Shown one piece after another: positions 11,153 through 24,900 of a stretch of 64,000 nt of DNA. The first letter of the stretch is position 1; each line of letters begins with the position of its first letter. The stretch is from Lasioglossum baleicum (taxonomy: Eukaryota; Arthropoda; Insecta; Hymenoptera; Halictidae), in NCBI RefSeq assembly GCF_051020765.1, contig NC_134948.1, positions 4,890,501 through 4,954,500 on the forward strand. Direction: 5' to 3'. The translations under genes were made by a program, and so were the position numbers. The notes under the pieces were generated by a model. That model searched no databases, was not told the DNA's origin, and worked only from the letters and a program-made list of their open reading frames with translations.

Positions 11153-14100
11153 TATTTATTTTGTTTGGAAAGCACTTTCTCGCTATTTCGTAAAGCTCTG
11201 ACATATTTTCTAAGTGAGACTCTTTTTATGCGGTCCCTCTCCATCGCATAAGAAAATGTTCTTTCATATGTTGTGAAAAATTATTCGTTATGGCTATTTA
11301 TTAAGTTTGTGAATATTTTTTTTTGTGCGGTTCCTATCTACCGCACAAAAACAGGTTTGACTGTACTTCATTAGTGGGCGAGCCACGTAGAACGAAAATT
11401 TTGAAGACTTATGTTGCTCGCCCAGGAAAGTGTTGTGGGTTTGTCGATCAATCAAATGTCCGAACGCTTGACCATCCAATTTCCTCGATAGACTCGAGCA
11501 GTTAAGCGTTCTGTTGTGGAAAGACTTGTTATCCTCTTGTTCAGAAATGATCTATAATTCGCGGAAGCGAGCAAAAGCATCTCTAGCTAGTTCTGCGTTA
11601 AATCGAGCTCGGATATTCGGTCGAGTCATCGCGGAAAATTCTGATTACGTTGGACGCGTCGGCTCAGTTGGAGAAGTGACAAAACCGAGGGTTTAACCCC
11701 GGGGTCTGAACTCCATTCAGTAGAAGACACCGTGCTAGAAAGAACTAGGATATGTCAGCTATCCGAAATAGTCCGGCGAGTACTATGTATCATAGTATTC
11801 CAGTCGGCGGAAACGTATTCGCGTCGGGTTAATTTTACGCGCTGTTTTCAAAATAGTCGGGTATAAATGGCTTTCGGCCGAGCACTCGTGAATCCGCTGC
11901 ACCATGCTCGCGTAATCGACTCCCTCGCGAGGGAAAATCGAGATTAGTGTACCTGGCGGCGGTCACTGATCAGCACCATCCTCATTAGTTTCGCCATTGT
12001 GGTCCTCGCGTGTCAAAGACGTGGAAATCTCCCTCGAGGCTTGCCATGACCACACTGCAATTGCCGGGTCGATTCAGTAATTGTCCGCGACGCTATCGTC
12101 GAATCTTCTGCCATAACATCGTTTCTCGTCGTTGCACGAAATTCTTTAAAACCGTTCTTAAAGCAGAAGGATGCATTCACGACGAGAATGGCTAAGCGAA
12201 GAATTCAAGAACGTTGTTCTAAATTTATTGAAACTATCCAGACTCTATTCTGCACGAAGATTCGTTAAATCAGCATCGACGCAATCACGATTACCAGAAA
12301 GAAGGGAAAAGGCAAAAGAAGGAGCGTCGATGCTCGAGTGGTCGCTCTTCTATTAAAATGCAGTGACTCACCTAATTAGTCAAGTACACTTTAAAACGGG
12401 ATAACTTTCTCGCCACATTGTGGACGGTAGACGCTGATTCATGTCTTCCACGTTTCGCGTGCGATCATTTTCATCGTTACGCGTATGTTTTGATTGAAGT
12501 AATCCTTCCGTAATCGCAAACGTTTTGACAGAATCGCATCGGGAAACATTACCATCTTTAACACGCGACGAATGTGTCCGAACATTTTCGAATGTTACTT
12601 CTGGTCTCCCAATTAGCACTGTTCACGATGCTTTAGAGTCGACTCGAGAAGCTTTTCTAGAAGCTTTTCCAAGGGTGTGAAAATGCTTGCGCAACGACGG
12701 CTTTCATTGGAAACGATCTTATCGCAGCGAACTTTGAGACTGCAATGCGGATAGTTACTGAATCACCCTGGTGTATCTATGCGAATTCCTGCGAACGAGC
12801 TCCCGAACGCAGTTCACGTCTCGAACAACCGAAAACTCACTGTAGCCGGCCCCGCAAAATTCGTCCAACTCGCAAAAGTGCACGGTTCTTGTTATGACAC
12901 TGGCTGAGAGGAGAGACCACGGACGAGACGGAGCACGACGCTGAGCACGCGGGAAACCGGTTGCTTCCGAGAAGAAGAAAGAAGATCCGGAGACGCGAAA
13001 GATTTCACGAGGACGGTGGCTCGCGGCAGACTACTCGAACGGAAAACGCGCGGCTCAAAGTCAAACACGACTGGACCAACGAAAACGCTAAAGTTAGCCG
13101 AGACGTGTATCGAAAATAGTTCGAAACACGGAGGTGGAGGTCATTACGTTATCCCGCTTTGGCTCCTCTGTCTCCCTCCCTCTCTTTCTCTTGATTACAT
13201 GTCGATCCAACCCGAGTTTGCTGCATCCCTTTCAGGACAGGAAATATTTTCCGACGTTCAATCTAATAAACGCATCATCCACCGGGAATTATTCCATTAT
13301 GTTTAAAAGACAATGGTCCATGGCTGAAGAAATTTTCTCAACAACAATTTCAATTGTGAACCAACAAGCTACCTCCAGTAACGTCATCCGACAATTTCGT
13401 TTCAGATTATAACGTAAATGAAAATTTCTAAGCTTCCTACTGGTACGGTACAACCACCATTGTGCCAACAATACAACTAACTTGCCAAGCCAATATTTTC
13501 CCCCACCGGGAATTATTCCATAACTTTTAAAAGCCTTTTAAAAGAAATTTTTACTAGCGAAATGTGCAACAACAATGTTAGAAACGATAGATCAAGTGGC
13601 CAGTGAGCGACGAAAATGGGCGGGCATCGCGGACGTTGCGCATTGTTTAACAATGAGCGTAGTGAATCCAAATCGAAGCTCGGTGAGAGCTTTAGGAAAC
13701 GTAGCTTATAATAAATCGGCTTGTATTCACGCGATAATCGCGGGAACCGTGAGTCATTTTGCTTTCGGAGGTGATTTTGGCCTGCCTACACGATCTGCTT
13801 GTCCCAGGTAGAAACGAGGAGCGAAGAGTCATCGCGACGTGGGTCGTTGTAGGCGTTTTTCCAACAGTTTCGCCTCGAGGACCCTGTCCCCTGTCGTGCC
13901 ATTGTCCTTAGACCCTGGACCGACGATTTTTCGAAAATCGGACCTTTAATTACCGTTCTGAGTCTGCGAGGAACTGCATGTTTACAACTACGGCAATGAC
14001 ATGTACAGTTTTGGTGTCGTTAAAAAGTCGACAAAGGGTTCAAGCAGAAAGGAAACGGGTTTCGCGACGCTTCCGCCGCGGCGAGCTCGGGCGGTTTCGC

Positions 14101-14586
14101 TCGGCTGATCGTCGCGAAACGCGGAAACAAGGAAACGACTGGCAAACCGCGAGGTTGTCCGGCTCGTATCGATCAAACGGAACCTCCAAATACGGGGTTC
14201 CTGAGCCGGCAATGGCAATCGAGGATATACATGTATGTATACCACCACGTGGCTCGACGCGATTGCGAAGCCGTTACCAGCCGGCCGCGACGATTGATCT
14301 GACTAACGCAGTCAGTCGTCGCGTTATCTCCTTTATCAGAGCAACGTTTAACAAATCCCGATAAACCTAGCCGCTTGTGCAACGTCCTCACTCTCTCTCT
14401 TTCTCTTCCATCCGTTTTCCGTCTATCCTAGTCGAAATGTCCCGATTCGATGCGAGAAAGCCGGGGCGCGGTCTTCCGCGAGATCCTTAACCCATCGAGC
14501 AACGAATCGCTGAAAACTATTCAATTTTCTGTAAGTAGTAAATCATTTGTTGGAATGCAGTCTGCTAGTTAACTTTCACTTACTCA

Positions 14587-14619
14587 TTTTTGTCATAAAC
14601 GCACGAAATCCGCAGTCTA
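14587..14619. mobile_element. Right-end fragment of the TAGACTGCGG hAT MITE
   Basis: Contains tttttgtcataaacgcacga followed by aatccgcagtcta, the conserved right terminus of the family. No matching left end was found nearby. Confidence 0.5.
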
Positions 14620-15703
14620 CGGTATCGCAGGTGTCCAGAATGTTTCAGGAAGCTTTCACGGAAAGAATCGATCTCAGTCAAGAGACTCGCTCTACGATTC
14701 TTCGCGGATCGAAGGCGAAGTTTTTCAAGGAAAATCGAAGTGCACGTGGGCGGGGGATATAGTCCTCGGACAACTAGCATACTCGCGAAACCGGCGACCT
14801 ACGCAGCGGACCCAGCGTGTTAGATCCTCCGGTTATAGTCTTGTTTCGCGATTTCATTATTCTCTCGATCGTCGACGTCGTCTTCCCCTGGTAACGAAGT
14901 TGCGACGAATTCTAATCGCACGATTAATATTCATCGAGCCCACGACACCTATGTCCACGATTATCGTTGCGACAATGCCAGGTCGCAAACCGTTACATAA
15001 AAGCTGCGCCGTTTCGAGTACGCTTCGGAAGAATTGCGACGAACCTCGCGCGAAGATCGTCGAGCGAAGAACGAGGAAATGATCGGGCGGAATCGATCGT
15101 CCGCGGAAAAAGCGATCGATTGCAAGAAAACGGGACAAGAAAGAATATGAGAGAGAGAGAGAGGGAGAGAATGACGGAGAATGTGGGCGTCCTTTTGCGC
15201 TCTCCCAAGAAGTGACGTCAGTTTTACATATTCGGGCAGTGAGCGATGTACATATCGAGGAAAAAGGATTTCGCGTGTTTGTCCCCGGCCGGCAGAAGGA
15301 CAGCAGAGCGCAGCATCCTTGCCCGAGCCGTTTCGAGTCCGTTGCTCTCTTTGTTCGTTGTTCCGCGAATTCTCAGAAGTCCGTACCTCTCGTGCAGCTC
15401 CGGAAGAATCGGTGAGACGAACAGAAAAGTCGAAACCGTAGAAGAAGAGGCGCGAAGAGCTGGGTCAGGCAGCCAGCGATAAGCGACTAAAATTAACCGT
15501 GGCCGCCGAGGCTGTCCTAGACCCTTTCATTGGCCTTTTAACCGACATTTTCTAGCCCCGACCTAGCGCAACCAGCGTTGCGTTAACGTCTCCCTAAAGA
15601 CACGCGCTCCGCGACGCACCGTCGGCCGTTTCTATAAAACAGATGGAAATCAGTTGAGAAATATTCGTCTCGTCAAACAGGTTAAAACTAGGTAATTCGT
15701 AAG

Positions 15704-15817
15704 TTAACCTTTAGCAGTCGAGTGGCGACTCCGAGTCCATAAAATGAAAACATTCTATGTACGTCAGAAGAAATGTTTGGTTTTCGTGTTAAAATAGTTC
15801 CGAGTGCAAAGGGTTAA
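15704..15817. mobile_element. Short TTAA-flanked element (piggyBac-type MITE)
   Basis: The left end reads ttaacctttagcagtcgag and the right end tccgagtgcaaagggttaa. The ends are imperfect inverted repeats and both include TTAA, the piggyBac target. Similar single ends (ttaaccctttgcactcgg) occur at 33489 and 42996 in this window, so this is a dispersed family. Non-coding, 114 bp. Confidence 0.5.
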
Positions 15818-18779
15818 TACTGATTAATCTTCCAGTTGTTTCTAAATGCAGTCCGTGAATGTTGATTTTGATATCGCGGGTCAAAATTGACCCAGTCTCC
15901 GGTGGGTCGGCAATGTACGATTAACAGAGAGACACGAATTTGATCAATCATCTTGCGGTTCCGGCGCGCTGTACGGCGACTCGGTTTCAATGAACCGTTT
16001 CGAGCGCCGCGTTTGTAAAAGGGGTAAAAGGCCCCTTCTTCCGTTTGTCCGACGTTGTTACACAATATTGCGCGATGCCAGCGGATACGCTAGATAATCT
16101 ATTTACCTCTGTGTCCACCGAGAAATCAATGCTGCCAGAAATAGAGCCGGTGCAACCCGAGAGCGCCGTTGGTTAACGGTAAAGAATTCTGATCGGGGAG
16201 TTCGTCAACTCTTGCCGCACACCCGTCTCGGAGGACACGTTGTCGTTCTGAATTCCTCTAATCGGTCGGCTAATCTCCGATCGATATCGTCGACCATAGT
16301 CTGCCACCGGCGGTTAGAATGAACCGTTCCCGGTGAACGGTGTTAATCGCTCGGTGAACAACGACGATTATCAACCCGAGAGAGCAGCTCTTTGTTTCTC
16401 CTTCCGTTACACGCGTAATTGGCCACCGGCGTGTACCAGTGAGTCATTATTGTTTGATAATGAAACAACGCACGCTATTACGAAATCACTGCAGTCCACT
16501 CTCGGAGGCGGACCAGCGACCACCTGTCCCGCAGAACCGATTCTAAAGACCTCGCATAAATGCAATCACATCGAGATCCAAGTAAAACTAATTGCTCCGG
16601 CTAAAGGGGAGCAATTAACGGAGAAGAACAACGCGCGACAATTTCGGTCGACGATCCTGGCTGCCGACTCTAAAGTAGCTCGCGAGCGTGAGACCCGGTG
16701 CGTTCGACCGAGAAAAATTACTGTAATTGCATCGCGATTTTTGTCCTTGTGCCACTGCATTTTTATATACAGACTTTCCGTTCTGTGGTAAATCCGACAC
16801 GACAAACGAGGCTACAATCGACTCTTAGAATTCAGCCTTTAGTTTAAGAAACTTCAGCACAGAATCATTTCTGAAAGAGGACACCTGTAATCAGCAATGC
16901 GGTACAAACAGTAACGTATCGATAGAGAAACTCATAGAAATGGCAGAATAGTAAATGATGGTACTTAGTCAGGATCCGGATTAATATCCGAAGATATTCT
17001 TAAGGATCAACGAGAAACTAGACCCTTAGAAATTTTCAGAGAGCTCGATCGCTTCGTCACCCATGGTACTACAAACAAACCATGCGTTAACATGCATCGA
17101 AATATAGTAGATCAATATTCACTTCGAAGCTATCAATCATTGGATATCCTCATTACGAACAAAGTCATCGAAGATTACTGTATCTGGAACAATGACTCCA
17201 AACAAACAATGATTCATTCTCCGACTGACAGTACACGTACAGCGTTAACTTTTATCTACCAGCAGGGTCTTAACGGTCTCTAAAAAACCATGCTCAACGA
17301 TAGCGGACACCTTAGAAAACTAGCAAACTATTTGGAGTTACACCGTCCACTATTTTCTTTTAAATTGTTGGAGTTCTTTCAGAGATGAAGCGCAGGCAAT
17401 ATCAACGGACTTTCGGTGGGTAGTCTGTAAATAAAGAATCGTGTAGGAAGGAAAATGCGACAACCTCCTCCAAGTGGAAACCTCAGCGGTTGATTTAAAA
17501 CGCATCGAGTCACACCGATTTCTGATAAGAATTGCTAGGTTTTATCTTTGATCTAGGGAACGGTGGGTGAAAAACGAGGTTGACGAATGGTGGAAGTGAC
17601 ACGAGTGGTTCCGCGGAAAGTTGGTCGGGAGAGTTGGTTTCGCGTGGAACGTTGTCGAGGGCGTTGAAAAAACGCATTGTCATAGGTTCTAAGGTTCGCG
17701 GGAGCAATCGTAAAAGCGTCTAATCGCGCGATAACACGGATGTGAACGGGAACGGTGTCATTCTCGAAAACGTTCCACGGAATACGTTAGTCCTCGTCCG
17801 AGTACGATGTTTCCTCACGATGTTCGCAGTTTCCTGCGAATTCTCCCGAAATCTCATTGTCTCCTGGACTCACCGAGAAGTGGCTCCTGCTGCGTCCACG
17901 CCAAACACACTCGGCGACGATTTTTTCACGGGAATACGCGAATCGTTGTTTTCGTTACGGATCGAGAACAGACACAGTGCAGACGAGAAGCGACAATCTC
18001 GCGAAAAAGTAGAGAAATGCGACTGCCGCGTGAAGTTGGCGCAAACAAAGCTCGCGTGATTCAAGATGGCCGACGGCCGTTTCGATTTTTCTAGAGCACC
18101 GTTCTAGCACACCGCTCCTTTAACGATCGTAGAAATTCAATTTCGAACGAGCGACGTCTTAGAATGGAATTTAGACGTTCCTTAATGAACACTCTACATA
18201 TCAACGAGTCGATCGATAAGTTTCAAACTAATTGTCAGCGACCCGAGCCGAACGATTAAATGCTTCGAACAACGTCGACGCACGCGTTTGCGACCGAGCA
18301 GTTGCGTCGATAATACCACCTCGCTGGAAGAGCCCGCGAGATTCAACGCGGCGATCTTTATTTATGCAAGTTGTATAATTAGTTCAGCCAAAAATGATCG
18401 TCGACGCAACTATGAAGCCAACATCTTTTCTCGCCAACGGGTCAACGCTTTCGGACGAATTCCACCGCGTTGCTGTACTTTTAAATGTAATTTATTGACT
18501 GTTAAATGACATACAGTTTGAATTAAAGTGTGCTTTATAGGCTTTATTTCGAACATTTAAAAGTTCATAAATCTCCATACAGAAATTATTTCTGCGAAAC
18601 CCTTCCGTTTGAGTTCTGTAGTTAGTTTTTTAATGATTTCCTGTATGTAAGCGTAATTGTTTCCAAATCGTAATAAACCGAGTACGAAATACAATCTTCC
18701 AGCTTCAATCTGGCCCGTCGTACATCGACAAATCTGTACGAAAAGTATTCAAATATTATTTTTTATTCGAGCGTGAATG

Positions 18780-19102
18780 ATTCTTGCCGCATCCGCCATA
18801 AGATTCAATACAAATCCCGGCAAGAATCATTTGCTTCTTTAAAATGTCCGTACAGCGCCAATTGACGCAGTGGCAAAACGCTGAAACTGTTAACCAAACG
18901 CAAATTTTCAAGTCGGTAACTGTGGAAATTACTAGTAGCGCCATCTGTGTAAACATTGGAAATTCTCTGTCGGTAATTTTGGCTAATAGTTTGAGCGTTT
19001 TGCCGCTGCATGTTTTGGCGCTGTACGGACGTTTATAAGCAGCAGATAATTCTTGCCGGAATTTACATTGGTTCTTATGGAAACAGCGGCAAGAATCATC
19101 TG
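18780..19102. mobile_element. Composite inverted-repeat element (MITE flanked by two hairpins)
   Basis: A core at about 18842-19034 has inverted ends gtccgtacagcgccaa and ttggcgctgtacggac. On each side lies a separate hairpin with arms of the type gattcttgccg and cggcaagaatcat (18780-18833 and 19046-19102). This looks like one MITE inserted into another; the order of events is inferred. Confidence 0.6.
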
Positions 19103-19410
19103 CGCCGATATAGCGAATATTATTAAAATTATAAATACTCAGGATTTTAATGAGAAATAGAGTTAATTTGTGAATAATCATTTCTATTGGACTATTATTT
19201 ATCGTTTCTGCGAATTTGAAGATCTATTCTGTCGATCGTACACTCAAACTATTAGATATACTCAACGAGAACACACGAAAGGGAGAGGGAAAGGGGAAGG
19301 ATCTGATTCATACTATTTTTACATGACAATTTATTCTGCCCAGTCATACACAATTTCCGATTCTATGAACAAATTACAGTAACGCATGTGTCATCCTAAC
19401 GACTCATTGT

Positions 19411-19500
19411 TAGACAGCGGATTTTTTGTATTTATGACAAAAATGAACAGGTGTAATTTGAAACAGTAAAAACATTCGGAGAATTTAAAAATATTGTTAT
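19411..19500 (+). mobile_element. Left-end fragment of the TAGACTGCGG hAT MITE
   Basis: Begins tagacagcggattttttgta and continues through atgacaaaaatgaacaggtg to the gtaatttgaaacagtaaaaac motif. That motif is also the monomer of the satellite at 28.7 kb. No right end was found. Confidence 0.6.
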
Positions 19501-21429
19501 ATTATTATTTTAAGCTAAAAAAATGAATCGTTAGATAGTGCTCGTTATTTCAACATTATATGGAATTCATTTAGTGTTAATATCCTTTTCCTTTAAATAT
19601 CTCGAAACGAGAAATGTATGACCCAGACCACGTTCATAATTACGGGCACAAATGGGTTACGAAAATCGTCCATCGGATCGATGAGGAAAATCGATGTGCG
19701 AAATCCAGGGACGATTTATGGCTCGACCTAGGCGAATTGTCGCATAAGGTGCATGTGTCGGGACCAGCTGAGCGGCAAGACCAACCGTGAAAGAGAGTCG
19801 TGGTGCCGCAGAGAAGGGATTCGTTCGATTCGCGAAGAAGGACCGTAGAGGGGATGCGCCGAGTTTACCCTCTTTAACGGGAGAAAGAGGGCGACCTCGA
19901 AGCCCTTCGCATCCCTTGCTCGGTTCCGTTCCGTATCGTCTCGTTGCATCGGTTTTCCGGAGGTTTTTCTCGCGTCAGTTTCGCCGACGACGATGGACTC
20001 GACTCGACGCGTTTCCAACGCTTTTCCTGCCCGTTAACCACCCCCTAAGAACGCCGCTGTGCTCGCGAAACTAGACGTGAATCGCGACCATTTTTACCGC
20101 ACACGACTAGACGGTAAGGTAAGTGGAATACACGGTGCATCGCGCAGACACGGACACGTTAGAGCAACCAACATTTCACCCCTTCAAAAAATTTGTTACA
20201 CATTCTACCACCCCCGTCTTTATATCTATCTTTACTTTACTTATCTACATTCACTTTACTTTCTATCTTCACCCTCTGCACTCAAAACTGTTTCAACTTC
20301 AAAACCAACACACATCTTCCGAATATTTCCATTTCCACACGATTTATTTCTCTCAAAATTCTATTCTCTTCTCATACGAGGCATATGACTATTACTGGTA
20401 ATAATACGGTGATGTAAACACGTCGTTTTGAATAATAGTGCGGCAATTTTAAGTGGCACACATCAGTCCACGCAGGACTGATACAAGGAAGTAAAACTGC
20501 TCGTTAAATTAAGAAAAGATCGAAGGGTTGATACATTGTGATCAGATTGAAATGATTAAGGAACAATGCAGTTTTTCGTTCAATCGGGAGACCGAACTAT
20601 CGCGTTACCATCTGCATAGGGTACATCGATTTTCCTAGACGTTCGTTCTTCGCTGGTTATAGTGTCGTCGCAGTCGCCTGTCGTTTCTTATCCACCTAGA
20701 TCTGCATACATTCGACAATCCGATAATCAATCGCTATAGCAAACGAATAGATTGAGCACGGCGGGGTCTGTATATACGGCCGAGGGAGAAAGCGCGGCAG
20801 GATTTAACCCTGGATGACTAACCTTTCGCGAAAATCAGGATCGGAGCGCGTCAGCGTCTACCCCTTTCAACCCTTGTGTCTACATTTTTCTACAATTTAC
20901 AATTTTCCTAAAATTCCACTTTAAATTAATCTAGAATTGAAAACAAAAACATTACGGAAGTTTCAGAAAGTAATTAATATTTCCCTTTAAATCTCGTAAC
21001 AAATTTATTAATTTATATTTTAATTTAAAATTTATATATAAATTATTTACATATATATATATATATATAATCATATACATATATTAATATACTTATATAT
21101 CGCTGTAAATGATAGTTTCTAAAATTTTCATTTCTGGTCCAAGACTTTCGCTATCCAGACCAATCGCGATTTTCTGAAAATTCTTTCGACTCGTCCTCCA
21201 GCAAATTGGATTATCGGGCCTGTCAAAGGGGCGGAGAGCCTCGCCGGATCCAATTTGCGAGGAGTTCTCCCATATTAAAAATGCAGTTTGATCAATTAGG
21301 CGAGTCAGACAGATAATCCCGGGTTAAAGACGATGCGCAGAGGGTGAATCAGTGATAGGTTTGCTGCTGCTGCCGCCCGCAGCCGCCACCGGAAGCGCAT
21401 CGGGGCGTGTGTGATGGATGCACCGAGCG

Positions 21430-21550
21430 CATAGAGAGGGAAAGAGAGAGAGAGAGAGTGAGATAGCAAGAGAAAGATAGTGGGAGAAAGAGAGGGAGAG
21501 TGAAACTAGGCAGCAGCGTGAAAAAGGAGAGAGAGAGAGAGAGAGAGAGA
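21430..21550. repeat. GA-repeat block upstream of the transcobalamin-like gene
   Basis: Contains several (GA)n runs; the longest uninterrupted one is (GA)12 at 21527-21550. It lies about 350 bases ahead of the start codon. In insects such GAGA tracts are common binding sites of GAGA-type factors in promoters; a promoter role here is inference. Confidence 0.55.
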
Positions 21551-21903
21551 ACGGGGCACACGTACCTATATCTGGTGTTACCAACGAGTGTACGTATAGT
21601 TGGCGAGACCGAGTATATGGGTATATACCGTGCGTTGGCTCGGAGGACGACGGGTGCTGCGACGATATCGATCCCCCACGCAATATCGTGTTGTTCCCAG
21701 TAGTGTTTCCGCGAGCGGGCGAGGTACCCTCGTGTCTGACTCACCGGTGCTACCCTCAGACACAAAAACCTCGTCCCCGGGTCCAAACAAGTTACACGCG
21801 TCGGTAGAACCTCGTCAGAATTCATAGAAATCGGAAAATCAAGTTGGGAAGTGTCTAAGCGACGATCTCACCTTGTCTGGTTGCAGAAGGCGTCTAGCAG
21901 TCT

Positions 21904-24900
21904 ATGTGCATCGTCCAAAACTGGGTGAAAATGTGGGGAAGAGCTAGCATGGCAGCCGTGATGGTGCTCCTCTGTCTGGGCGTCCTCGACTTGGCTCGAT
22001 GCGAAGGTACTGTCTCCATTCTTCTATAATTAATCCTTCAAAACAACAAAGATCATTGCCTTCCGTCCCCTGATCAAGCATTCTCCTTGCTAGCCGCACT
22101 TCTCGCGTATTCCGACAACAGTGCAGCTAGCAAGTGAAAACGAAAAGACAGTAGAAACCGTGCGATGACCGGGTGTGAAAGCTCGAGGTCCGTGATGAGG
22201 CTAACGAATGATTATGATTAATAGGAAGCGTCGCGGAGGTCGGCTCGAGCGACGCGGAAGCGGAGAGCATTCTGGAGCGAGGCACTGCATGGCTCTGGAG
22301 TCAGAGAGACAAGGATGCTGGCTGGGGAAACGATACTCATCGGGTTCTATTGGTGATTCGTCTTGGAAACTTGTCGAGGGAGGACAACGTCGCTCCACCG
22401 GTGCCTCTGGAGCTGCAGCTGAGCAGCAAGCAAATGGAGCTGGAGATCGTGCTGTTGCTTTGGAGGTAACTATGCTGGGAATTTTCAACGGGGGACTGTA
22501 CCGTCGTTATTAACCCCTTACGATGCAATTTGTCTACTGGCAATATTGCTGCAGGCTGGGCATCCGCTCGCGCGTGCTATTTGGATGCGTGGAACTTGAA
22601 CGCGTGCAATTTGCTACGCGTGGAACTTGAAGGCGTGCAGTTTCTACACGTGCAATATGGACGCGTGCAATTTGGATGCGTGCAATTTGAATGCGTGGAG
22701 TTTGAATGCGTAGAGTTTGGGAGCGTGCGATTTTCAACGCGTGCAGTTTGGATGCGAGGAACTTGAGCGCGTGTAATTTCCAACGCGTGGAACTTAAGTA
22801 CGTGCAATTCGGATGCGTTCAATTTGGACGCGTGCAATTTGCAACGCGTGGAATTTGAATGCGTGGATCTTGGGCCCGTGTAATTTCCAACGCGTGCAAT
22901 TTGGATGCTGCAATTTGCAACGCGTGGAACTTGAAGGCGTGCAGTTTCCAACACGTGCAATTTAGATGCGTGGAACTCGAGCGTGTGCAATTTGGATGCG
23001 TTCAATTTGGACGCGTGCAATTTGCACCGCGTGGAATTTAAAGGCGTGCAACTTCCAACGCGTGAAACCTGAACGCGTGCAATTTCGAACGCTCGCAATT
23101 TGATGAAAAGCGATTGACGGCGCCCGATCGACATTTCAGGCACCGGGAGATCGGTCTGTCGCCGGTCCGACTGGCGCGCTACACTCTCGCGTTGAACGCG
23201 ATGTGCACGGACCCGAGACAGTTCCACGGACACGATCTCATCGGCACGTTGCAGCATCACGAACCTCCTACCGACTACGAGTTCGCTCTGACCACCTTGG
23301 CAGCTTGCAACGCGCAAGCTCACGTGCGAAAGAGGCAGATTCGTCGGCTGCTGGACATCGCTAACGCCGCCCAGGATCATAACGTCGGTTAGCATCGCGT
23401 TAATCCAACAAACTACCCATGTGCCTGAACGACGCCTTAACAGGAGTATGTCGCTAACAATTCCTTTCCATAGATACTGTGGCGATGGTGATCTTGGCAC
23501 TGAAATGCATCGTGCAGGACCACAGACACAGAAACCTCCACCACTTCGTGCGCAAGCCTTCAATCGGCCTGGCGCAGCAGCAGAGGCTAGACGGCAGTTT
23601 CGGAGACCTGAGGACAACAGCCTTGGTGATGCAAGCCCTGGAGGAAGCTGAGAACGAGCCCGCTGATAATTGGAACAGGTCTGCTGTCCTGGCTTGGCTG
23701 AGTAGCCAGCAAAGAGCTGATGGCTCCTTCGCGGGCGATGTTAGAGCCACCGCTGAAGCACTTCTTGGGGTCACTCCTAGAGGTCTGTCCAGCATAAGGA
23801 CTCTCGATTGTGGACAGGGACTCGCTGACACTTCGCCACCGAGACTGACCACCATCGGGAACGGCAACGGGAACAACGTGAACAGCAATGGAAACACCAA
23901 TGGTGAGATTCATTTTCGTCCTTTAATTCTATCACATTCCCAAACAAACAGAAATTTACTAGACTGCGGACGTTACGCAATTTTGTCAAAAAAATGAAAC
24001 TCGGACTACGGATCAATTTCGAGAAATGGTCCGTTGTGAAAAATGTCCGAACCCTAACACGGTCTGTTTCTACCAGAGCCGACGATATCCAGCAACCACA
24101 GTGAGTCAGTGTCGTCCCCGACGCTAGTGAACAACATAAACAACTCCAGTACAAGCGAGAGCAGCTACACGAGCAACGCAAGCAACGGAAATCTCGCCAG
24201 CAGCAATAATAACAACGGTAAGAACAGCAACAGCAGCGTCAAGGACAACACCGCGGCGAACAACGCGTTGAACGCCAGCAACACAGACAGCGGTACAATC
24301 GTGGGCACCACGGCACCAATTATGGTGAACGTGTCGTACACATTGTGGGTCGGCAGCAACGTCAACGAGACGTACAACTTGACGGTGACCGCCCCGAAGA
24401 ACGAAACGTTCTACGAAGTGATGCTCCTGGCCGCGGACATGTCGCCGCACTTCCAGTTCGTCGCCTCGGAGTGGCCTAATGGCCATTATGTTCACACGAT
24501 AGCTGGATACAAAGAGGAGCCGCTGACCTATCACTTTTGGCTGCTTTATCGGCTCCCCTCGCCGCCAGACCCTTCCACGCCGCCGGGCAATCAACTGGTC
24601 GCACCTGGAGGTATGTTCACGGATTTTGTCGAAAGTTGCACTCGGTTGGTCGACAAGTGAATGGACAAAATCGCGAAACAGGGGAGGAACACGTGTCTGC
24701 ATATGCGGGGTGTTCGATTACAGGTGGAAGAAAATTTAAGGGGTGGTTCTCGATGATAATATAAGACGATAATGGCCTTCTGGATTTTAACGAGTAGGTA
24801 GGTTCAATGTCGTCCAACGATTTATTAAACATTTTCACCTCACTGGGGCCCCAAATGAGAACCAAGCTATGCATGCATCTATCACTTGACACGTGACTGT

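Larger units (their letters stand above)
9088..21903. other. 12.8-kb interval without a supported gene
   Basis: This interval separates the mrj start from the start of the transcobalamin-like gene. Open frames here are short or overlap on both strands and show no domain; the longest are 16333-16791 and 13978-14364. Part of it must hold the mrj promoter and possibly untranslated first exons of either gene, but none can be placed from sequence alone. Recognisable content is listed separately: the foldback element at 10.5-11.2 kb, a TTAA element at 15.7 kb, composite inverted repeats at 18.8-19.1 kb, MITE ends at 10.2, 14.6 and 19.4 kb, and GA tracts at 15.1 and 21.5 kb. Two direct copies of a ~30-bp motif (ccaccgggaattattccat) lie 224 bp apart near 13279 and 13503. 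Confidence 0.6.

Noticed and set aside
16333..16791. 152-codon plus-strand ORF
   Set aside because: No domain, overlapped by antisense frames, no promoter or splice evidence.
22577..23617. 346-codon minus-strand ORF opposite the CG3556-like gene
   Set aside because: It reads the 15-bp intronic minisatellite and the antisense of exons 3 and 4; the openness follows from the repeat length being a multiple of three.
24611..24660. Alternative C-terminus of the CG3556-like protein by reading into intron 5
   Set aside because: It would replace the conserved GVDDL...YLFWYK end with 16 unrelated residues; the donor gtatgt is good and the last exon fits phase.
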